The position numbers and the translations under genes are program-made. Positions 1-8,437 of a stretch of 35,664 nucleotides of DNA are shown here, piece after piece (within the stretch, counting starts at the first letter, position 1; each line of letters starts with the position of its first letter). Below the pieces are notes generated by a model. The model had not been told where the DNA came from and made no database searches. It saw only the letters and a list, made by a program, of their open reading frames with translations. Where the stretch lies: contig JAODBO010000013.1 of the NCBI GenBank assembly GCA_025464005.1, positions 1 through 35,664 of the forward strand, read 5' to 3'. The stretch comes from Acidimicrobiaceae bacterium (lineage in GTDB: Bacteria > Actinomycetota > Acidimicrobiia > Acidimicrobiales > Bog-793).

Positions 1-388
1 TCAGCTTGCCCGGCGGGCGCCTCGACTTCGAGATGCCCGCTGCTCCCGCGGGGGCGGCGGCTCCGTTGGCGCCGGCAGTCGCCGATTTCACCCCAGGCAC
101 CTTCGGCGACGCGACCTTCGGAGCCTAGAACGCAGGGGCCTTTGCCTTCGGTGCCGCGATCTTCGGCGCCTTCGGCCCTTTCGGCTTCGCTGAGCTGCGA
201 GCCATGGCGCGCAGCTTCAGCTTGCCCGGCGGGCGCCTCGACTTCGAGATGCCCGCTGCTCCCGCGGGGGCGGCGGCTCCGTTGGCGCCGGCAGTCGCCG
301 ATTTCACCCCAGGCACCTTCGGCGACGCGACCTTCGGAGCCTTGAACGCAGGGGCCTTTGCCTTCGGTGCTGCGATCTTCGGTGCCTT
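1..388. repeat. Direct duplication, copies 1-172 and 217-388
   Basis: Positions 1-172 match 217-388 at a fixed offset of 216 bp (72 codons), with only three differences, at 127, 155 and 167. The duplication lies inside the Lys/Pro-rich minus-strand reading frame and keeps its frame. The difference at 127 (A in copy 1, T in copy 2) makes the tetranucleotide CTAG, which puts a stop codon into the minus-strand frame and also into the overlapping plus-strand frame. The window starts inside copy 1, so its true left end is unknown. Confidence 0.9.
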
Positions 389-814
389 GATCGCGGGGGC
401 CTTCGTCTTGGGTGCAGCGACCTTCGGCGCCTTGAAGCCAGGGGCCTTGGCCTTCGGTGCAGCGACCTTCGGTGCCTTGATGCCAGGGCCCTTCGGAGCT
501 TTCGGCCCCTTGACGGCGGGCAGTTTCCGTGCCGCGACCTTGGGTCCCTTGACGGCAGGAGCCTTCATACGTGGGGCCTTCGGGGCCGACGTCTTTGGCG
601 AGGCGATCTTCGCCAGCTTGACCTTCGGGGCACCGATCTTGGGCGATCTTGGCCGCGAAGGTATGCCTCCGGGGATCCTGGGCCTGCCGATTCCGCGTGC
701 CACCGCCGCCAACCCTACCGATCGAGCGCACTTGGCGCGAGTGGCCGGAGTCGACGGAGGACCTGGTGGAGCTAGCGTGCGCGCCGATGGATGCGTTCGA
801 GGAGGGATCGGCAC
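125..814 (-). CDS. Lys/Ala/Pro-rich repeat protein, histone H1-tail-like
   Basis: The reading frame is dominated by Lys, Ala and Pro. At least three consecutive 15-residue repeats of the pattern KAPKVAAPKAKAPGF occur, with shorter irregular KGPK/KAPK units before them. Lysine codons are almost all AAG. Such basic, proline-spaced tails occur in bacterial histone H1-like and HU-extended DNA-binding proteins, but no folded DNA-binding domain is visible, so that role is inference. The start is uncertain: the first 50 or so residues overlap the divergent gene starting at 787 and look non-repetitive, so the true start is probably near 650. The frame ends at a TAG that the duplicated copy lacks (AAG there), so the protein may be truncated by a nonsense change and once continued past the window edge. 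A plus-strand frame over the same bases encodes Gly/Ala/Phe repeats and cannot be fully excluded. Confidence 0.4.
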   Translation of the reverse strand: MPIPPRTHPSARTLAPPGPPSTPATRAKCARSVGLAAVARGIGRPRIPGGIPSRPRSPKIGAPKVKLAKIASPKTSAPKAPRMKAPAVKGPKVAARKLPAVKGPKAPKGPGIKAPKVAAPKAKAPGFKAPKVAAPKTKAPAIKAPKIAAPKAKAPAFKAPKVASPKVPGVKSATAGANGAAAPAGAAGISKSRRPPGKLKLRAMARSSAKPKGPKAPKIAAPKAKAPAF

Positions 815-1491
815 CGCTCGCCGAGACGGACCGCACGCGCTTGCGCAGAATGCCCGAACGGCGGTCGCTCGATCGGAGCGATCTCATAGCCATCCTCGAC
901 GCAGGGTTTATCTGCCACCTGGGCATGGTCGTCGACGGATTGCCGACGGTCCTACCCACGACATACGGGCGCGCCGGCGATGAGCTCTTCGTGCACGGCT
1001 CGGTCGCGAGCCGCAGCCTGCGCGGCGCTCGGGAGGCGCCCCCCGTCTGTGTCACCGTGACTCATGTCGATGGCATCGTGCTCGCGCGATCGGTCTTCGA
1101 GCACTCGATGAACTACCGGTCGGTCATGGTCTTCGGAGTGCCCGAGATCGTCTCGGGAGAGGAGAAGCTCGAGGCCCTCCGGGTGCTCACAGAGCACGTC
1201 GTCCCGGGCCAGTGGCAGTACGCTCGTCGGCCCACGAGTCAAGAAGTCGCGCAGACGACCGTGCTGCGACTCCCCCTCGACGAGGTGTCGGTGAAGATCC
1301 GCGCCGGCGCTCCCGAGGACGGCGACGGGCCCGATGCGGGCCTCGACGTCTGGGCCGGCGACGTACCCCTCAGGGTTGCGGCGCTAGCGCCGGTGCGGGA
1401 TCCGACACTTCGCTCGGGCGTAGAGCTCGCGCCGCACCTCGAGGCCTATGCAACGGGCATGGCCGCGAGGCTCGAGCCGTACGCCCGTTAG
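787..1491 (+). CDS. Pyridoxamine 5'-phosphate oxidase family (flavin-binding split barrel) protein
   Basis: The product is about 234 residues when started at the ATG at 787, which removes a poorly coding N-terminal extension. After a basic lead (RLRRMPERRSLDRSDL) come the segment AGFICHLGMVVDGLPTVLPT and the strand-turn DELFVHGSVASRSLR, which are typical of the PF12900-type split-barrel family that includes NimA-like nitroimidazole reductases. These proteins bind FMN or a related cofactor and carry out redox chemistry on small molecules. The specific substrate cannot be read from sequence. The segment SMNYRSVMVFGVPEIV is the usual dimer-interface strand of the family. It is divergent from the Lys/Pro-rich gene and 89 bp upstream of the ABC-F gene. 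Confidence 0.85.
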   Translation: MDAFEEGSAPLAETDRTRLRRMPERRSLDRSDLIAILDAGFICHLGMVVDGLPTVLPTTYGRAGDELFVHGSVASRSLRGAREAPPVCVTVTHVDGIVLARSVFEHSMNYRSVMVFGVPEIVSGEEKLEALRVLTEHVVPGQWQYARRPTSQEVAQTTVLRLPLDEVSVKIRAGAPEDGDGPDAGLDVWAGDVPLRVAALAPVRDPTLRSGVELAPHLEAYATGMAARLEPYAR

Positions 1492-1580
1492 CAGGCGGCG
1501 CCCACGGCGCTATCGTCTAATCGTGCGCTGAGCGAATTCATCCGGCCCGCTCTGTATCCGCTCTCCGGGAGTTGCCGCTC

Positions 1581-3242
1581 GTGCCCGCTCACTCGTCTGT
1601 TTCCAGTGCAACAACACTCGTCGCCACCAAGGTCCGGGTCGAGCGCGGTCTCGAGCTCGTTCTCAACGACGTCTCGCTCACGGTAGGCCCGCTCACGCGG
1701 GTCGGCATCGTCGGTCCGAACGGCGTCGGCAAGTCCACGCTGCTGGCGGTCCTCGCCGGCCGAGTGCTTCCCGAAAGCGGACGCGTCGAGCTGTCACCGG
1801 CTCACGGGACCGTCGGCTACCTCGCCCAGGAGCACGAACGGCGAGACGACGAGAGCGTCCGCGACTACCTCTACCGCCAGACCGGGGCGCTCCTCGCCGA
1901 GCAGGAGCTCGTCGACGCGGCCGCGGATCTCGGCGCCGGCGGCAACGACACCGCCGATCGCTATGCCGCGGCGCTCGAGCGATGGTCGTCGCTCGGAGTC
2001 GACACACTCGAGGGGCGCATGGCGACCGTGCTCGTGGAGCTCGGCCTCACCGAGGCGATACTCGAAGTACCGAGTGCCGGGCTATCCGGTGGCCAGGCGG
2101 CGCGGGTCGCGCTCGCTGCGGTGCTGCTGAGTCGCTTCGACGTGACGCTGCTCGACGAGCCGACGAATGATCTCGACTTCGACGGCCTCGAGCGGCTCGA
2201 GCGCTTCGTGGCGTCTCGCTCAGGTGGTGTGGTCATCGTGTCGCACGACCGGTCCTTCCTCGACCGGATGGTCACCTCGGTTCTCGAGATCGACGAGCAC
2301 GACCACAGCGCGCGGCTGTTCGACGGGGGCTGGGAGGCGTTCCTCCAGGAGCGCCAGACGGCTCGCCTGCACGCCCAGGAATCGTTCGCCAACTACCGAG
2401 CCAAGCGCAACGTGCTGCTCGATCGAGCGCGCCGCGAGCGGGAGTGGGCGACCTCCGGCGCGTCGCGAGAGAAGCGCAGTCCCAAGGACAAGGACAAGGC
2501 ACAGCGAGACTTCAGGCTCAATCGCACGGAGAAGCTTGCCGGACGGGCACGAATGACGGAGCGCGCGGCCGAACGGCTGGAGACGGTGGAGAAGCCGTGG
2601 GAGGGCTGGGACCTCCGCTTCGCGATCGAGAGCGCGCCGCGCTCTGGGACCGTGGTCTTTCGACTCGACCACGCCGTCGTGCAGCGCGGGGGCTTTCGCC
2701 TCGGGCCCGTTTCCCTCGAGATCGACTGGGCCGAACGCGTGGCGATCGTCGGCCCGAACGGGTCGGGAAAGACCACGCTGCTCCGAGCACTGCTCGGCCA
2801 CCTGCCCCTCGAGAGCGGCGAGCGGTACGTGGGTCCGAGCGTGGTCGTCGGCGAGCTCGGCCAGGACCGGTCCGCTTACTCAGGTGAGCGCCGGCTTCTC
2901 GACGTCTTCGTCGAACGCACCGGCCTCGTCGTGTCCGAGGCGCGATCGCTGCTCGCGAAGTTCGGACTCGGGGCAGGCCACGTGGGGCGCGCGTGCGCCT
3001 CGCTGTCGCCGGGCGAGCGGACGCGGGCCGAACTCGCAGGCTTCCAGGCCACTGGCGTCAACCTGCTGGTGCTCGACGAGCCGACCAACCATCTCGACCT
3101 GCCCGCCATCGAGCAGCTCGAAGAGGCGCTCTCGGCCTATAGCGGCACCTTGCTGCTCGTCTCGCACGACCGGAGGCTCTTGGACTCGGTCGAGGTAACC
3201 CGCCAGATCGACATGGCCGGGCTCGGCACGCGACATGGCTGA
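1581..3242 (+). CDS. ABC-F family ATPase (ribosome-associated or antibiotic-resistance type)
   Basis: Two ABC nucleotide-binding domains are fused, with no membrane segments. The first has Walker A GPNGVGKST, signature LSGGQ and Walker B with the ABC-F tag LLDEPTNDLD. The second has GPNGSGKTT, LSPGE and LLVLDEPTNHLD. Between them lies a charged, Arg/Lys-rich linker of about 80 residues, the place of the P-site tRNA-interaction motif in ABC-F proteins. Members act on the ribosome as translation factors (EttA, Uup) or target-protection resistance factors. Which subgroup this is cannot be told. I chose GTG at 1581 because GGGAG at 1567-1571 lies 9 nt upstream. A TTG at 1572 would overlap that site. 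The next gene encodes another translation GTPase, RF3. Confidence 0.93.
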   Translation: MPAHSSVSSATTLVATKVRVERGLELVLNDVSLTVGPLTRVGIVGPNGVGKSTLLAVLAGRVLPESGRVELSPAHGTVGYLAQEHERRDDESVRDYLYRQTGALLAEQELVDAAADLGAGGNDTADRYAAALERWSSLGVDTLEGRMATVLVELGLTEAILEVPSAGLSGGQAARVALAAVLLSRFDVTLLDEPTNDLDFDGLERLERFVASRSGGVVIVSHDRSFLDRMVTSVLEIDEHDHSARLFDGGWEAFLQERQTARLHAQESFANYRAKRNVLLDRARREREWATSGASREKRSPKDKDKAQRDFRLNRTEKLAGRARMTERAAERLETVEKPWEGWDLRFAIESAPRSGTVVFRLDHAVVQRGGFRLGPVSLEIDWAERVAIVGPNGSGKTTLLRALLGHLPLESGERYVGPSVVVGELGQDRSAYSGERRLLDVFVERTGLVVSEARSLLAKFGLGAGHVGRACASLSPGERTRAELAGFQATGVNLLVLDEPTNHLDLPAIEQLEEALSAYSGTLLLVSHDRRLLDSVEVTRQIDMAGLGTRHG

Positions 3243-3413
3243 GGGCATGGCGCGACGATGCCTCGGCGGTCGGGGAGCGATGGCACGTGCGCCGCAGGTC
3301 CGAGGTGTCGTGACACCTACACTGGCGAGGGCGGGGCTTGCAGCCCCAGGAGGTTCCGTGCACGAGGTTGAGCAACCCAAGGACAGGCCGATCGCCTGCC
3401 GCCGGGCTCGCTC

Positions 3414-5027
3414 GTGACGATCGCCCCCGTCGTGGCCGGCGGGACCGAGCTCGCGCGCGAGGCCGCCCGGCGGCGCACGTTCGCGATCATCAGCCACCCG
3501 GACGCCGGCAAGACGACCTTGACCGAGAAGTTCCTCCTCTATGCAGGTGCGGTGGCCGAGGCCGGGGCCGTGAAGGCCCGGGTCGGGCGCCGACGCGCGC
3601 GCTCGGACTGGATGGAGATGGAGCAAGAGCGCGGGATCTCCATCACCTCGACGGTCTTGCAGTTCACCTACCGCGATCACGTCGTTAATCTCCTCGACAC
3701 GCCGGGCCACCGGGACTTCTCCGAGGACACCTACCGAGTCCTCGCAGCCGCCGACGCGGCCGTGATGGTGCTGGACGTGGCCAAGGGCATCGAGGACCAG
3801 ACCCGCAAGCTCTTCGAGGTGTGCCGGGCGCGCGAGCTGCCGATCATCACCTTCCTCAACAAATACGACCGGCCCGGCCGCGATCCGCTCGAGCTGCTCG
3901 ACGAGATCGAGGAGCAGATCAAACTGCGCCCCACCCCGGTGACCTGGCCGGTCGGTATCCCGGGTGACTTTCGCGGCGTCGTCGACAGGCGCACGGGGAC
4001 CTTTGTCCGCTACACGAGGACCGTCGGCGGGCTGACGACCGCGCCCGAGGAGATCGTCGAGCCTGACCGAGCGGCCGCCGAAGAGGGCGAGCACTGGAGC
4101 CAGGCGCTGGAGACGTGCGCCCTGCTCGACGAGATCGGCGCCGACGTCGATCCCAAGTCCTTTCTCTCGGGGGAGTCGAGCCCGTTGTTCGTCGGCTCTG
4201 CCCTCACGAACTTCGGCGTCCGCCAGCTGCTGGACGCGGTCGTGGACCTATCCCCCGCGCCGGCACCCCGTCTCGATGCCGATGGCGCGCCGAGGCCCCT
4301 CGGTGCCGACTTCTCCGGCCAGGTCTTCAAGATCCAGGCCAACATGGACCCGGCGCATCGCGACCGCGTCGCGTTCGTGCGCGTCTGCTCGGGCCGCTTC
4401 GAGCGCGGGATGACGGTAACGCAGGCCTCGACGGGCCGATCCTTTGCCACGAAGTACGCAGCCTCCGTGCTCGCCTCCGAGCGATCGACGATCGACGAGG
4501 CCTTTCCCGGAGACGTGGTGGGCCTCGTCAACGCCGGCGAGCTGCGCATCGGCGACACGTTGTACGACGACACGCCTGTCTCCTATCCGCGTATCGCGTC
4601 GTTCTCTCCCGAGCTGTTCGCCTCGGTGCGGGCCCGGAGCACCTCTCGCTACAAGCAGTTCCGCCGCGGGCTCGACGCGTTGGACGAGGAAGGCGTGGTG
4701 CAAGTCCTCAGCGACCCGGGGGGCGACCTCACCCCGGTGCTCGGCGCCGTCGGCCAGATGCAGTTCGAGGTGGCCTCGCACCGTCTCGAGCACGAGTTCG
4801 GCGCCGAGGTCGAGCTGTCGCCGACGCCGTACCGGGCTGTGCGCCGTACCGACGAGACAACGGCGGCGCAGCTTCGGTCGAGCCCCGGCACCCGCATCCT
4901 CGCCCGGCGAGACGGGACGCTGCTCGCGCTGTTCGAGAGCGAGTACTGGCTGGCCCGTCTCGAGAGCGATCACCCCGACTGGTGTCTCGAGAGGTCGCTC
5001 GTCCAAGAGCCTTTGGCCCGAAAGTAA
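3414..5027 (+). CDS. prfC: Peptide chain release factor 3 (RF3)
   Basis: A 537-residue translational GTPase. G1 is HPDAGKTT near residues 28-35. The switch I region holds the RF3-type stretch RARSDWMEMEQERGISITS. G3 is DTPGH at 95-99 and G4 is NKYD at 149-152. The segment RSRYKQF-like (TSRYKQFRRGLDAL) and the C-terminal VLGAVGQMQFEVASHRLEHEFG are characteristic of RF3 rather than EF-G. RF3 uses GTP hydrolysis to recycle RF1/RF2 from the ribosome after peptide release. The length fits the family (about 530). The start is GTG at 3414. It follows the ABC-F gene by 171 bp on the same strand and ends 27 bp before a convergent gene. Confidence 0.95.
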   Translation: MTIAPVVAGGTELAREAARRRTFAIISHPDAGKTTLTEKFLLYAGAVAEAGAVKARVGRRRARSDWMEMEQERGISITSTVLQFTYRDHVVNLLDTPGHRDFSEDTYRVLAAADAAVMVLDVAKGIEDQTRKLFEVCRARELPIITFLNKYDRPGRDPLELLDEIEEQIKLRPTPVTWPVGIPGDFRGVVDRRTGTFVRYTRTVGGLTTAPEEIVEPDRAAAEEGEHWSQALETCALLDEIGADVDPKSFLSGESSPLFVGSALTNFGVRQLLDAVVDLSPAPAPRLDADGAPRPLGADFSGQVFKIQANMDPAHRDRVAFVRVCSGRFERGMTVTQASTGRSFATKYAASVLASERSTIDEAFPGDVVGLVNAGELRIGDTLYDDTPVSYPRIASFSPELFASVRARSTSRYKQFRRGLDALDEEGVVQVLSDPGGDLTPVLGAVGQMQFEVASHRLEHEFGAEVELSPTPYRAVRRTDETTAAQLRSSPGTRILARRDGTLLALFESEYWLARLESDHPDWCLERSLVQEPLARK

Positions 5028-5054
5028 CCGGTAGCGACGGATCGACGTCCAGTC

Positions 5055-6098
5055 TCAGCGCCACGCGCCGGCGCCGTGGGCGTCCGACACGATGACGCCC
5101 GCGACCGTGCGGATTATCGCCGGGTCTGAGGTCACCACCCCGAGCTCGCGATTGAACGCCAAGCTGACATAGCTGAGATTCTGCGAGCCGACGAACACAC
5201 GGGCGTCGGCTCGTCCCGGGTCGACGACGATTGCCTTGGCGTGGATGTACAAGGCGGCCGCGCTGTCGGGGTAGGTACGCACCTCCACCCCGGCGTGCGC
5301 GAGCGCGTGGAAGGAGGCCGCCCAGCGGGCCTGCTTCGTCATGACCACCACCACCCGGACCCCTCGTTCCGCCGCCGCCTCGAGTGCGCTCACGACAACC
5401 GGGTCCTCCATCTCCTCGCTCTCCACGAGAAGCGACGTTCGAGCCGACGCGAGAAGCGCGGTCAACGCCGCCTCCGCTCCCGGGCTCCACAGGAGATCCG
5501 ATCCCTGCGGCGCGCTGATGGGTACGCCTCGCCAGTCGGCCTCGAAAGTCACGTCCATCGAAGCGACGTCGGCCGGGAGCTGGTCGACGACGGCGAAGTC
5601 GCGGTCGACGGCCTCGTAGGCGGCGGGTCCGAGATTGAGGCTCATCACGAGGGCTGTCCGACCGTCGATGACGAAGGACTTCTCGTGGGTGAGCTGGTAG
5701 CGAGTCGATGCGAAGCGCACCGCGACCCCGTGGGCGACCAGGAAGGATCGAGCGCGGACGTTGACGGCGCCGACCTCTGCGCGATCGAGCAGGACCCGCA
5801 CGCGCACCCCGCGAGCGGCGTCCGCGGCGAGGATGGCCTCGGCCGATCCATCGTCGAGCTCGTACATGACCATGTCCAAGGAGTGCCTTGGCGAGGCGAG
5901 CAGCCTGTAGATGGGCGCCATCCCCGCATCCGGCTCCGTGAGAAGGGTCAGACCGCTCGTTACCGCCGCCGGCCCGGTCGTGCGGTCAGGTGTCCGACCA
6001 GCTGACGGCGAATACGGCGCGGCCGGGGCGTAGCCGCCGAGGAAAAGCGCGGTCGCGACCAGCACGGCACGTCCGCTCGAGCTTGGCACGCGAAGCAT
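5055..6098 (-). CDS. Secreted phospholipase D-like protein with two HKD motifs
   Basis: The 347-residue product begins with a signal peptide-like stretch (RAVLVATALFLGGYAPAAP). It carries two HxKxxxxD catalytic motifs: HEKSFVID, followed by the usual SLNLG, and HAKAIVVD, followed by VFVGSQNLS. The pair forms one composite active site in the PLD superfamily, which includes phospholipases, the Nuc endonuclease and cardiolipin synthases. Small bacterial members with signal peptides are often nucleases or phosphodiesterases, but the substrate is not evident here. It is transcribed away from RF3's end (convergent). It lies 49 bp downstream of the PhoU-like gene on the same strand, so the two could share a transcript. 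Confidence 0.88.
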   Translation of the reverse strand: MLRVPSSSGRAVLVATALFLGGYAPAAPYSPSAGRTPDRTTGPAAVTSGLTLLTEPDAGMAPIYRLLASPRHSLDMVMYELDDGSAEAILAADAARGVRVRVLLDRAEVGAVNVRARSFLVAHGVAVRFASTRYQLTHEKSFVIDGRTALVMSLNLGPAAYEAVDRDFAVVDQLPADVASMDVTFEADWRGVPISAPQGSDLLWSPGAEAALTALLASARTSLLVESEEMEDPVVVSALEAAAERGVRVVVVMTKQARWAASFHALAHAGVEVRTYPDSAAALYIHAKAIVVDPGRADARVFVGSQNLSYVSLAFNRELGVVTSDPAIIRTVAGVIVSDAHGAGAWR

Positions 6099-6147
6099 CG
6101 GTGCATTCTCGCGTCGGGGTGCGCGTCGGCCTTCGCCTCGGGCGAGC

Positions 6148-6771
6148 TCAGTCGGGCAGCCCCGGCAGGGAGCCGATCCGTCGCGCCAGGTTGACGGCGT
6201 GGTCCCCGAGCCGCTCGTAGAACCGAGCGAGCAGCGTCACCTGCGCGGCGACCAGCGTCGGCATCGCTTCGGCGGCGATCTCTCGCGTAAGTCGGTCGTG
6301 GAGGATGTCCATCTCCTCGTCGGCGTCGTCGAGCGCTACACCTTTCGAGGACCGCTCGACGTAGGCGTCGGCGACGGCGTGCCACATCTCCAGCGCCACC
6401 TCGGACATCCGCTGCACCATTCCCCGGCTGCTCGGGCTCATGCGTGCGCCGAGGTTGCTCACCGCGCGCTGGGCGATGTGCTCTGCGAGGTCGGCGCTGC
6501 GCTCGAGCTCGGGGAGGATGAGCAGCACGCCGACGAGATGGCGCAGCTCGTCGCTGTCGCCGCCGACGCAGGCGATCTCGCCCCAGACGACCCGGTCGAG
6601 CTCTGCCGTGAGCTGGTCGATCGTGCGGTCGGCGTCGACGATCTGCTGTCCCGTTGCAGGCTCACCGTTCAACAGTGCATGCGTCGCTCCCGCGAGCGCC
6701 TCGCTGACGAGCGTGAACAGGCGAACGACTTGGCGGTCGACGACGCTTGCGTGAGGAGACGATGTCGACAT
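6148..6771 (-). CDS. phoU: PhoU-like phosphate uptake/signalling regulator
   Basis: A 207-residue, all-helical protein. It shows two PhoU-type three-helix repeats: the first around LILPELERSADLAEHIAQRA and the second around TLLARFYERLGDHAVNLARR. Both hold the conserved E/D-R-x-G/A-D core that binds metal clusters. PhoU proteins link the Pst phosphate transporter to PhoR signalling and limit phosphate uptake. No pst or phoR gene lies nearby, so the target is unknown. It is divergent from the PQQ-propeller gene at 6897 and just upstream of the PLD-like gene. Confidence 0.88.
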   Translation of the reverse strand: MSTSSPHASVVDRQVVRLFTLVSEALAGATHALLNGEPATGQQIVDADRTIDQLTAELDRVVWGEIACVGGDSDELRHLVGVLLILPELERSADLAEHIAQRAVSNLGARMSPSSRGMVQRMSEVALEMWHAVADAYVERSSKGVALDDADEEMDILHDRLTREIAAEAMPTLVAAQVTLLARFYERLGDHAVNLARRIGSLPGLPD

Positions 6772-6896
6772 GACCTACCGACCATACCCACCTCGGGATC
6801 ACCGAATCCGAGTCTCGCCCGAGATGGGCTCCTCGGCGGGAGTCGTCGCTAAAGTGGCCCGTCGGCCACTTCGAGGGCGACAGTAGGGAGCCCTTC

Positions 6897-8435
6897 GTGT
6901 GGCAGACAAAGTCGTCGAGGCGAGCTCGCGTCGGCGCGAGCTGCGCCGCGGCGCTCATCGGAGCGGTCGCCGCGACAGCACTCGCCATGCTTCCCGCCCG
7001 GGCCACGTCGAGGGCCCATCGGGCGCCCCGGGAGGCCCAGATCGCTTCGCCGTTGCTCGGCGATCTGTTGACCTTCGGCTACGACAACGCTCGCTCGGGC
7101 GACGACCCGGTCGATCCGCGGATCGCCGGGCTGTCGAGCGCACCGGCATGGAACGACGACGCACTCGACGGCGTGGTCTATGGCGAGCCGCTCATCTACG
7201 ACGCACGGGCGTACGTCGCGACCGAGGGCGACTCGGTGTACGCGATCGCCGCCAGGACCGGCAAGGTGCTCTGGCGCGTGCACGTGGGTACGCCGGTGAG
7301 CCGTTCGATCATCGGCTCGACGCCAACGCTCAGCGCATCGTGCGGGCTCATCGATCCGCTCGGAGTCACGGGCACCCCGGTGATCGATCCGACGACGAAC
7401 GAGCTCTTCGTCGCCGAGGAGACCCAGCTGCCCGGGGCGAAGAACTGGCAGCACGTCCGGCACTGGATGGTCGCTATCTCGCTGAGCACGCATCGTGAGC
7501 TCTGGCACCGGGACATCGATCCGCCACACGGGAACAACGGAGCCAGCTACTACATACCGGCCGAGATGCAGCGGCCCGCGCTCACGCTGCTCGACGGCCG
7601 TATCTACGCCTCTTTCGGAGGACTCTACGGAGACTGCGGTCAATATCACGGCTTCATCGTCGGCGTTGCTCAGTCCGGATCCGGGGCCGTGCAGAGCTAC
7701 GAGGTGCCGTCTCGGCGCCAGGCGGCCATCTGGGAGACGAACGGAGCACTCGTGTCGCCGCAGGGCGATCTGTACGTCTCGACGGGCAACGGAAGCTCGG
7801 GCAAGGGCCAGAGCTTCGACGAGGGCGACGCGGTCGTAGAGCTGTCGCCGTCGCTCCACCGGCTCGGCGTCTGGGCTCCGGCGAACTGGGCCCAGCTGAG
7901 CCAGAGCGACGCGGACCTCGGTTCCGGTGGTCCCATCCAGGTTCCCGGCACATCGTTACTGTTCGTGGCCGGGAAACCGCTCTCGAACGCGAGCGTCGGC
8001 TACCTGATGGCCGAGGGACATCTCGAGGGTGTCGGACGCGGCGCGTACGCTGGAAGCGTCTGCGCCAACGGCGGGGCGTACGGCGCCGACGCTTCCGACG
8101 TGCTCGGCACCGGCAGCGGCGCGCGCACGATGATCTACGTTCCCTGCGAGAACGGGACCGTCGCGCTCGAGATCCACGCTTCGTCGATGCGCTTCGATCG
8201 CGTCTGGTCGGCATCGACGGGGAGCCCGAACGGCTCGCCGGTCGTGGCCGGTGGCGCGGTCTGGGCGCTCAACTGGAGCAGCGGCCACCTCTACGGGATG
8301 AGCCCGACGACCGGCCGCGTGTTCGTCCAGCGTTCGACCGAGCCGCTCCCGCATTTCGCTGCCCCGGGCATCGGTGACGGCATGGTGGTCGTACCGACCA
8401 CCACCGGGGTGGAGGCGTTCCGCGCGCTCAGCTGA
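6897..8435 (+). CDS. Secreted PQQ-type beta-propeller repeat protein
   Basis: The GTG at 6897 is preceded by AGGGAG at 6885-6890 with a 6-nt gap. The 512-residue product has a signal peptide (about residues 1-37, hydrophobic core AAALIGAVAATALAML). The body holds PQQ/WD-like blades recognisable by phrases such as VYAIAARTGKVLWRVHVG, LWHRDIDPP, YVSTGNGSSG and GHLYGMSPTTGRVFV. Such propellers occur in quinoprotein dehydrogenases and in non-enzymatic outer-surface scaffolds. The catalytic residues of PQQ dehydrogenases are not evident, so a binding or scaffold role is as likely. The gene meets the convergent membrane-protein gene with an 8-bp overlap inside a 12-bp palindrome. Confidence 0.82.
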   Translation: MWQTKSSRRARVGASCAAALIGAVAATALAMLPARATSRAHRAPREAQIASPLLGDLLTFGYDNARSGDDPVDPRIAGLSSAPAWNDDALDGVVYGEPLIYDARAYVATEGDSVYAIAARTGKVLWRVHVGTPVSRSIIGSTPTLSASCGLIDPLGVTGTPVIDPTTNELFVAEETQLPGAKNWQHVRHWMVAISLSTHRELWHRDIDPPHGNNGASYYIPAEMQRPALTLLDGRIYASFGGLYGDCGQYHGFIVGVAQSGSGAVQSYEVPSRRQAAIWETNGALVSPQGDLYVSTGNGSSGKGQSFDEGDAVVELSPSLHRLGVWAPANWAQLSQSDADLGSGGPIQVPGTSLLFVAGKPLSNASVGYLMAEGHLEGVGRGAYAGSVCANGGAYGADASDVLGTGSGARTMIYVPCENGTVALEIHASSMRFDRVWSASTGSPNGSPVVAGGAVWALNWSSGHLYGMSPTTGRVFVQRSTEPLPHFAAPGIGDGMVVVPTTTGVEAFRALS

Positions 8436-8437
8436 GC
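8426..8437. repeat. 12-bp perfect palindrome holding two convergent stop codons
   Basis: GCTCAGCTGAGC reads the same on both strands. The TGA of the plus-strand propeller gene (8433-8435) and the TGA of the minus-strand membrane gene (8428-8430) lie symmetrically within it. It may act as a short hairpin at both 3' ends. No T-run follows on either side. Confidence 0.85.

Noticed and set aside
204..983. Plus-strand frame with Gly/Ala/Phe repeats (TFGAL, GAFAFGAA) over the Lys/Pro repeats
   Set aside because: It runs into the N-terminus of the flavoprotein gene in the wrong frame, has no start context, and looks like the mirror of an AAG/CCG-rich minus-strand gene. It is kept only as an alternative.
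2880..4094. Long minus-strand frame (404 codons) under the ABC-F and RF3 genes
   Set aside because: It lies opposite two genes with full motif sets. Its composition is that of a GC-rich shadow frame without recognisable domains.
6849..7859. Long minus-strand frame under the PQQ propeller gene
   Set aside because: It is an Arg/Val-rich shadow of a gene with a signal peptide and clear repeats.
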